From positions 1-17,177 of the forward strand of contig WGSL01000043.1 in assembly GCA_014871665.1 (NCBI GenBank): 17,177 nucleotides of DNA, given 5' to 3'. This DNA comes from Collinsella sp. (GTDB lineage Bacteria; Actinomycetota; Coriobacteriia; Coriobacteriales; Coriobacteriaceae). Position numbers and translations under genes: made by a program. The notes beneath the pieces were generated by a model that worked only from the letters and a program-made list of their open reading frames with translations, was not told the DNA's origin and did no database searches. Positions 13,965-17,177 of the stretch are shown piece by piece (position 1 is the first letter of the stretch; each line of letters opens with the position of its first letter).

Positions 13965-14671
13965 AAATCCTTGCCATAGCCGATACCGAAGAACGATGCC
14001 TTTGGGAGTGCTTTCGCAAGGAACGCTTTGAGGGCGTCGACCTGATTTTGTCCGCCGGCGATCTGGACCCGGACTATCTTGAGTTTTTGGTTACGGTCAT
14101 CAACAAACCGCTCATCTACGTGCGTGGCAATCACGATGACCGCTACGCACGTCATGCACCGGGCGGATGTATCTGCGTAGAAGACAGCGTGTACACGTAC
14201 CGAGGGATTCGCATTGCGGGCCTTGGCGGGTCCATGCGTTATCGCGACGGCGCCAACATGTACACCGAACGAGAGATGTCCAAGCGTATGCGTAAGCTGT
14301 CGTGTAAGGTTAGGATGGTCGGCGGGTGCGACATTCTGCTTACCCATGCACCCGCCGCCGGTATGGGTGATCTGGACGATCTGCCGCATCGAGGATTCGA
14401 GTGTTTTAACACAGCACTCGAATCCTGGAATCCCGACTACATGGTGCACGGGCATGTGCACCAAAGCTACGGTTGCGATTTTCAGCGCGAGCGTCAGCAT
14501 GTGTGTGGAACGACGATCATCAACGCCTGCGGCTATACGCAGTTTGAGCTCGACCAGACGCACTACCCCATCCGCGGCTGGCAAGCAGCTTGGCTCAACT
14601 CACAAACCATGCGCCGCGAGCTCAAACGCCACGAAGCCATCGAGTCTTCAACAGCCAGAACACCCTGGTAA
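13961..14671 (+). CDS. Calcineurin-like metallophosphoesterase
   Basis: A 236-residue cytoplasmic enzyme that probably hydrolyses a phosphoester with two metal ions. The start ATG overlaps the preceding TGA stop (ATGA), so it is translationally coupled to the BMP-fusion gene and no separate ribosome site is needed. Metal motifs: Asp8 in IADTEE (motif I is D-T-E instead of the usual D-x-H), GD at 33-34, GNHD at 56-59, His129 in LLTHAPAAG, and GHVH at 164-167. All are present except the first histidine, which is Glu10. GLGGSMRYRDGANMYTEREM is a block between motifs III and IV that seems family-specific and may shape the substrate pocket. Substrate is unknown; small YfcE-like or DNA/nucleotide esterases are possible relatives. 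A terminator starts right after the stop codon. Confidence 0.88.
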   Translation: MKILAIADTEERCLWECFRKERFEGVDLILSAGDLDPDYLEFLVTVINKPLIYVRGNHDDRYARHAPGGCICVEDSVYTYRGIRIAGLGGSMRYRDGANMYTEREMSKRMRKLSCKVRMVGGCDILLTHAPAAGMGDLDDLPHRGFECFNTALESWNPDYMVHGHVHQSYGCDFQRERQHVCGTTIINACGYTQFELDQTHYPIRGWQAAWLNSQTMRRELKRHEAIESSTARTPW

Positions 14672-14672
14672 C

Positions 14673-14710
14673 CACCATAAAGGGGACACTGTCCCCTTTA
14701 TGGTGCTTTT
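14673..14710 (+). terminator. Terminator after the phosphoesterase, AAAGGGGACA core (copy 4)
   Basis: CACCATAAAGGGGACA (14673-14688) and TGTCCCCTTTATGGTG (14690-14705) form a perfect 16-bp inverted repeat around a single C, followed by CTTTT. It starts 2 bp after the TAA stop. Here the GGGGACA core is part of the stem rather than the loop. Confidence 0.9.
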
Positions 14711-14721
14711 GACGCGATAGC

Positions 14722-14760
14722 AAGAAACCCGGTCCTGCACAAGGCAGAACCGGGTTTCTT
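14722..14760. terminator. Bidirectional terminator between the phosphoesterase and rplA
   Basis: AAGAAACCCGGT (14722-14733) and ACCGGGTTTCTT (14749-14760) form a 12-bp stem. The 15-nt loop can add a CTGC/GCAG pair. The A and T ends let it act on both strands: it ends the rplK-rplA transcript 37 bp after the rplA stop and backs up the terminator at 14673. Confidence 0.85.
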
Positions 14761-14796
14761 TAGCAATGCTTGCTGTACTCAGGCAGTAACTAGCAG

Positions 14797-15504
14797 TTAC
14801 TCAGCCAGGAAGTCACGCTGGACAGCGGGATCGACCTTGACGCCAGGGCCCATGGTGGAAGACACGGAGATGGACTTGACGTACTTGCCCTTAGCAGAAG
14901 AGGGCTTGACGCGCAGAATCTCGGTGTACAGGGCAGCGTAGTTCTCGACGAGCTGCTGCTCAGAGAAGGACTTCTTGCCCAGGGGCACGTGGCAGATGCC
15001 GTAGCGGTCGGCGCGGTACTCAACGCGGCCAGCCTTGAGCTCGGAGACCATCTTGGCGACGTCCATGGTCACGGTGCCGAGCTTGGGGTTCGGCATGAGG
15101 CCACGGGGACCAAGGATCTTACCGATGCGGCCAACCTTGGCCATCATGTTCGGCGTAGCGATAGCGGCGTCGAAGTTGATCTCGCCCTTCTGAATCTGGG
15201 CGACAAGCTCGTCGGAACCGATGATGTCGGCGCCGGCAGCCTCAGCCTCACGGGCCTTCTCGCCCTCGGCGAAGACGGCAACACGAACGGTCTTGCCGGT
15301 GCCGTGGGGCAGGGAGATGGAACCACGGATGTTCTGGTCAGCCTTACGAGTATCGATGCCCAGACGGAAGTGAGCCTCGACGGTCTCGTCGAACTTGGCG
15401 GTGTCGAGCTCCTTGATGAGCTTGGCAGCCTGAAGGGGGGTGTAGAGCGTGGCGCGGTCGATCTTCTCGGCAGCGGCGTTATAGCTCTTACCATGCTTAG
15501 CCAT
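14797..15504 (-). CDS. rplA: 50S ribosomal protein L1
   Basis: A 235-residue protein of the L1 stalk of the large ribosomal subunit; in many bacteria it also represses its own operon by binding the mRNA. I choose the ATG at 15504 (MAKHGKSYNAAAEKID), 8 nt after AGGAGG; an ATG two codons earlier is only 2 nt from that site. Typical blocks are EAHFRLGIDTRKADQNIRG, SLPHGTGKTVRVAVFAEG, FDAAIATPNMMAKVGRIGKILGPRGLMPNPKLGTV and the C-terminal SSTMGPGVKVD. The length is normal. It follows rplK after 117 bp, a region that holds two RNA hairpins, one of them resembling an L1-binding site. No rplJ-rplL follows. Confidence 0.97.
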   Translation of the reverse strand: MAKHGKSYNAAAEKIDRATLYTPLQAAKLIKELDTAKFDETVEAHFRLGIDTRKADQNIRGSISLPHGTGKTVRVAVFAEGEKAREAEAAGADIIGSDELVAQIQKGEINFDAAIATPNMMAKVGRIGKILGPRGLMPNPKLGTVTMDVAKMVSELKAGRVEYRADRYGICHVPLGKKSFSEQQLVENYAALYTEILRVKPSSAKGKYVKSISVSSTMGPGVKVDPAVQRDFLAE

Positions 15505-15518
15505 GTGCATTACCTCCT

Positions 15519-15546
15519 GTGGTTAAACGGGCGTGAGCCCTCCCAC
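15519..15546 (-). promoter_or_regulatory. Candidate L1-binding RNA structure before rplA
   Basis: On the minus strand a lower helix GTGG/CCAC (15546-15543 with 15522-15519) encloses an asymmetric internal loop (GA on one side, GTTTAA on the other... read 5' to 3') and an upper helix GGGC/GCCC (15540-15537 with 15532-15529) capped by TCAC. It stands 2-3 nt from the rplA ribosome site. A two-helix element with an asymmetric internal loop is the general layout of L1 regulatory sites in mRNA. The match is by layout only. Confidence 0.35.
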
Positions 15547-15579
15547 ATCGTATCGTGTGCCCTATTGCACACATTTAAC

Positions 15580-15601
15580 GGGCGCCCCGGTCGGAGCACC
15601 C
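15580..15601 (-). terminator. Hairpin between rplK and rplA, possible attenuator
   Basis: On the minus strand GGGTGCTCC (15601-15593) pairs with GGGGCGCCC (15588-15580), 9 bp including two G:U pairs, with loop GACC. The following CGTTAAATG is not a good T run, so it is more likely a processing or attenuation element than a full stop. Confidence 0.4.
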
Positions 15602-15621
15602 GCCGTTACCATAAGAAATCG

Positions 15622-16050
15622 CTACTCAGCGATGGTGACGCCCATGGAACGGGCGGTACCGGCGATGATCTTCTTGGCGGCGTCAATGTCGTTGGCATTG
15701 AGGTCCGGCATCTTGATCTCAGCGATCTTGGTGAGCTGCTCCTGGGAGAGCTGACCAACCTTGTCGGCCTGGGGCTTAGCGGAACCAGACTTGAGGTTCA
15801 GCTCCTTCTTGATAAGGTGAGCCGCCGGCGGGGTCTTGGTGATGAAGGAGAAGGACTTGTCCTCGTAGACAGAGATCTCAACGGGGATGATGTCACCCTT
15901 CTTGTCCTGCGTCTCGGCGTTAAAGGCCTGGCAGAACTGCATGATGTTCACGCCAGCAGCGCCCAGGGCGGGGCCGACGGGAGGAGCAGGGTTTGCTGCA
16001 CCAGCAGGAATCTGGAGCTTAATGACGTTGGCAACCTTCTTCTCAGCCAT
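15622..16050 (-). CDS. rplK: 50S ribosomal protein L11
   Basis: A 142-residue protein of the GTPase-associated centre of the large subunit, needed for factor binding and stringent response. I choose the ATG at 16050 (MAEKKVANVIKLQ), 6 nt after AAAGGA; the ATG two codons earlier touches that site. Sequence blocks are IPAGAANPAPPVGPALGAAG with NIMQFCQAFN, the N-terminal proline-rich thiostrepton-site region, then FSFITKTPPAAHLIKKE and the C-terminal rRNA-binding IAEIKMPDLNANDIDAAKKI with GTARSMG. Length and order are normal. It lies 120 bp after nusG and before rplA, as in most bacteria. Confidence 0.97.
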   Translation of the reverse strand: MAEKKVANVIKLQIPAGAANPAPPVGPALGAAGVNIMQFCQAFNAETQDKKGDIIPVEISVYEDKSFSFITKTPPAAHLIKKELNLKSGSAKPQADKVGQLSQEQLTKIAEIKMPDLNANDIDAAKKIIAGTARSMGVTIAE

Positions 16051-16170
16051 GGTCATTCCTTTCGAATCACGAGTGTGAAGTACTTGCTATATCGTAAGCA
16101 CGCACGTGTTAGAAGCACTCCTGAGATGAGCAGTCACAGAAGAAGCACGCTCGCGCGAACGGACGAAAAC

Positions 16171-16707
16171 TTAAGCGATGACAGCGACCTGGTTAAAGTC
16201 GAGCTCGACCGGCGTCTCGCGGCCAAAGATCATCAGCGTGACCTTGAGCTTGCCAGCCTCGGTGTTAACCTCGGAGACCTTGCCATCAAAGTCGGTAAGC
16301 GGGCCATCGGTGACGCGGACGGACGTACCGACCTCAATATCAACCGAGGTGCGCTTGGGCGAATCGCCCTTACCGGGACGACGAGTCATCTTGTTGTACT
16401 CGTCGCGGGAAAGCGGAGCGGGCTTGCCGTTGCCGCCTAGGAAACCGGTGACGCCAGGCGTGTTACGAACACACGTCCAAGCATCATCATCCATCTCCAT
16501 GCGGACAAGGACATAACCCGGGAAAATCTTGGAATCCTTGGTCTCACGCTTGCCACCCTCTTTAATCTCGGTGACACGCTCCATAGGAATCTCGATATCA
16601 AAGATACGGTCCTGCATGCCCATAGTCTCGATTCGATGCTCGAGATCGGACTTAACACGGTTCTCGTATCCAGAGTAAGTGTGAACGACGTACCAACGCT
16701 TAGACAT
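16171..16707 (-). CDS. nusG: Transcription antitermination/elongation factor NusG
   Basis: A 178-residue factor that binds RNA polymerase and couples it to Rho or the ribosome. The NGN domain occupies about residues 1-115 (WYVVHTYSGYENRVKSDLEHR, IPMERVTEIKEG, FPGYVLVRMEMDDDAWTCVRNTPGVTGFLG), followed by a flexible linker and the KOW domain at about 128-176 (VRVTDGPLTDFDGKVSEV, KLKVTLMIFGRETPVELDF). It lacks the long acidic N-terminal extension common in Streptomyces and mycobacterial NusG. GAGGGG, located inside the end of secE, is 7-8 nt before its ATG, and only 3 nt separate it from the secE stop, so the two are translationally linked. Confidence 0.97.
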   Translation of the reverse strand: MSKRWYVVHTYSGYENRVKSDLEHRIETMGMQDRIFDIEIPMERVTEIKEGGKRETKDSKIFPGYVLVRMEMDDDAWTCVRNTPGVTGFLGGNGKPAPLSRDEYNKMTRRPGKGDSPKRTSVDIEVGTSVRVTDGPLTDFDGKVSEVNTEAGKLKVTLMIFGRETPVELDFNQVAVIA

Positions 16708-16710
16708 GGT

Positions 16711-17049
16711 TTAGCCCCTCAATCCAGAGAACAGAGCAAGAGCCTCGCCAAAGCCAGCATCGAGCAGAGCGATGACGACGCCGACGACGATCAGAGAAGC
16801 GCAAACGACGACCGAGTAGTTCACGAGCTCCTTCTTATCGGGCCACGTGACACGCTTCATCTCGGACTTGACCGAAGCGAAATACTTCTTGGTGCGGGCG
16901 AAGAAACCAGGCTTCTCGTTCTTCTTGGACTTCGCAGCCTTCTCGTTCTTCTTGGCAACGGCCTTCTTGGCCTCAACCTTGGAGTTGGCGGCAGCGTTGT
17001 TGGCAGGCGCCTGCTGCTGAGCCTTCTTCTTGTTCTTCTTGTTGGCCAT
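16711..17049 (-). CDS. secE: Preprotein translocase subunit SecE
   Basis: A 112-residue small subunit of the SecYEG channel. GGAGGT is 7 nt before the ATG. The first 45 residues are a hydrophilic tail rich in Lys, Ala, Asn and Gln (KKNKKKAQQQAPANNAAA), then the conserved amphipathic part FFARTKKYFASVKSEMKRVTWPD and one membrane segment NYSVVVCASLIVVGVVIALL. This single-span architecture is the usual non-enterobacterial form. It is followed by nusG after 3 nt and preceded by tRNA-Trp. Confidence 0.95.
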   Translation of the reverse strand: MANKKNKKKAQQQAPANNAAANSKVEAKKAVAKKNEKAAKSKKNEKPGFFARTKKYFASVKSEMKRVTWPDKKELVNYSVVVCASLIVVGVVIALLDAGFGEALALFSGLRG

Positions 17050-17072
17050 TTGGGTTACCTCCGCGCAATGCG

Positions 17073-17078
17073 CTTATA
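17073..17078 (-). promoter_or_regulatory. Possible -10 of the secE-nusG transcript
   Basis: TATAAG on the minus strand (17078-17073), preceded by TG, with a start predicted near 17066. A weak -35-like TTGGGG would fall in the terminator hairpin. It would give secE-nusG its own promoter after the tRNA terminator. Confidence 0.35.
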
Positions 17079-17088
17079 CATGAGTAAA

Positions 17089-17116
17089 CCGTAAGCCCCC
17101 AATTGGGAGCTTACGG
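17089..17116 (-). terminator. Terminator after tRNA-Trp
   Basis: Arms 17105-17116 and 17089-17100 form a 12-bp stem with one G:U pair and an AATT loop. On the minus strand it is followed by TTTACTC. It begins 10 bp after the tRNA 3' end. Confidence 0.75.
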
Positions 17117-17125
17117 AATAATGAC

Positions 17126-17177
17126 TGGCACGCCAGGAAGGACTCGAACCCTCAACACTCGGTTTTGGAGACCGATG
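17126..17177 (-). tRNA. trnW: tRNA-Trp (CCA anticodon), 3' part, continues beyond the window
   Basis: The minus strand shows an anticodon arm TCGGT-CTCCAAA-ACCGA with anticodon CCA at 17168-17166, a variable loop, a T arm GAGGG-TTCGAGT-CCTTC, the acceptor strand CTGGCGT, discriminator G and an encoded CCA end at 17128-17126. The D arm and 5' acceptor strand are outside the window. tRNA-Trp directly before secE is a common arrangement. Confidence 0.93.

Noticed and set aside
14989..16440. A 483-codon open frame on the plus strand across rplA, rplK and the start of the nusG region
   Set aside because: It is antisense to clearly recognisable ribosomal protein genes, has low-complexity Gly/Leu/Asp/Val-rich sequence typical of the mirror of GC-rich codons, and no family resemblance.

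Overview
The window looks like chromosomal DNA of a GC-rich, Gram-positive gut actinobacterium of the class Coriobacteriia, most likely Collinsella or a close relative. This is an inference from gene content, protein style (fused FeoA-FeoB, EIIA-Glc with an E. coli-like amphipathic N-terminus, twin-arginine-like lipoprotein signal) and the order tRNA-Trp, secE, nusG, rplK, rplA. No phage, insertion sequence or CRISPR array is visible.

Left part (1-4357, all minus strand): the first 166 codons of a SotB/YdeA-type MFS exporter, a FeoA-FeoB ferrous iron transporter with a strong promoter and a tandem operator-like palindrome just downstream of it, an intergenic region of about 470 bp holding a 62-bp tandem repeat and a large hairpin, and an alpha/beta hydrolase. 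From 4601 the genes switch to the plus strand: a stand-alone glucose-type PTS EIIA, asnS, and a WYL-domain transcription regulator, with strong terminators after EIIA and asnS.

Middle part (7957-10852): a TrpXYZ-like ABC importer made of a lipoprotein, a membrane permease and an ATPase. A terminator-like hairpin separates the binding protein from the permease; permease and ATPase overlap. Its substrate cannot be read from the sequence. Next comes a short leader-like region with two back-to-back hairpins and an apparent remnant of an exported protein gene, then a small MscS-type channel.

Most unusual pair (12048-14671): a 638-residue protein with no signal peptide that joins a ParB/sulfiredoxin-like N-terminal region to a BMP-family (PnrA/Med-like) ligand-binding domain, overlapping by 4 bp a calcineurin-like metallophosphoesterase whose first metal motif is D-T-E instead of D-x-H. 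I propose that this is a cytoplasmic ligand-sensing module rather than an importer component. Three genes in the 10.8-14.7 kb stretch (ABC ATPase, mscS, phosphoesterase) end in the same kind of hairpin, which starts at or within 2 nt of the stop codon and carries a conserved AAAGGGACAG-like core.

Right part (14722-17177, minus strand): rplA, rplK, nusG, secE and the 3' part of a CCA-anticodon tRNA-Trp, i.e. the usual translation/transcription housekeeping cluster. A candidate L1-binding leader lies between rplK and rplA. rplA is followed directly by a terminator, so rplJ-rplL are not part of this transcript.
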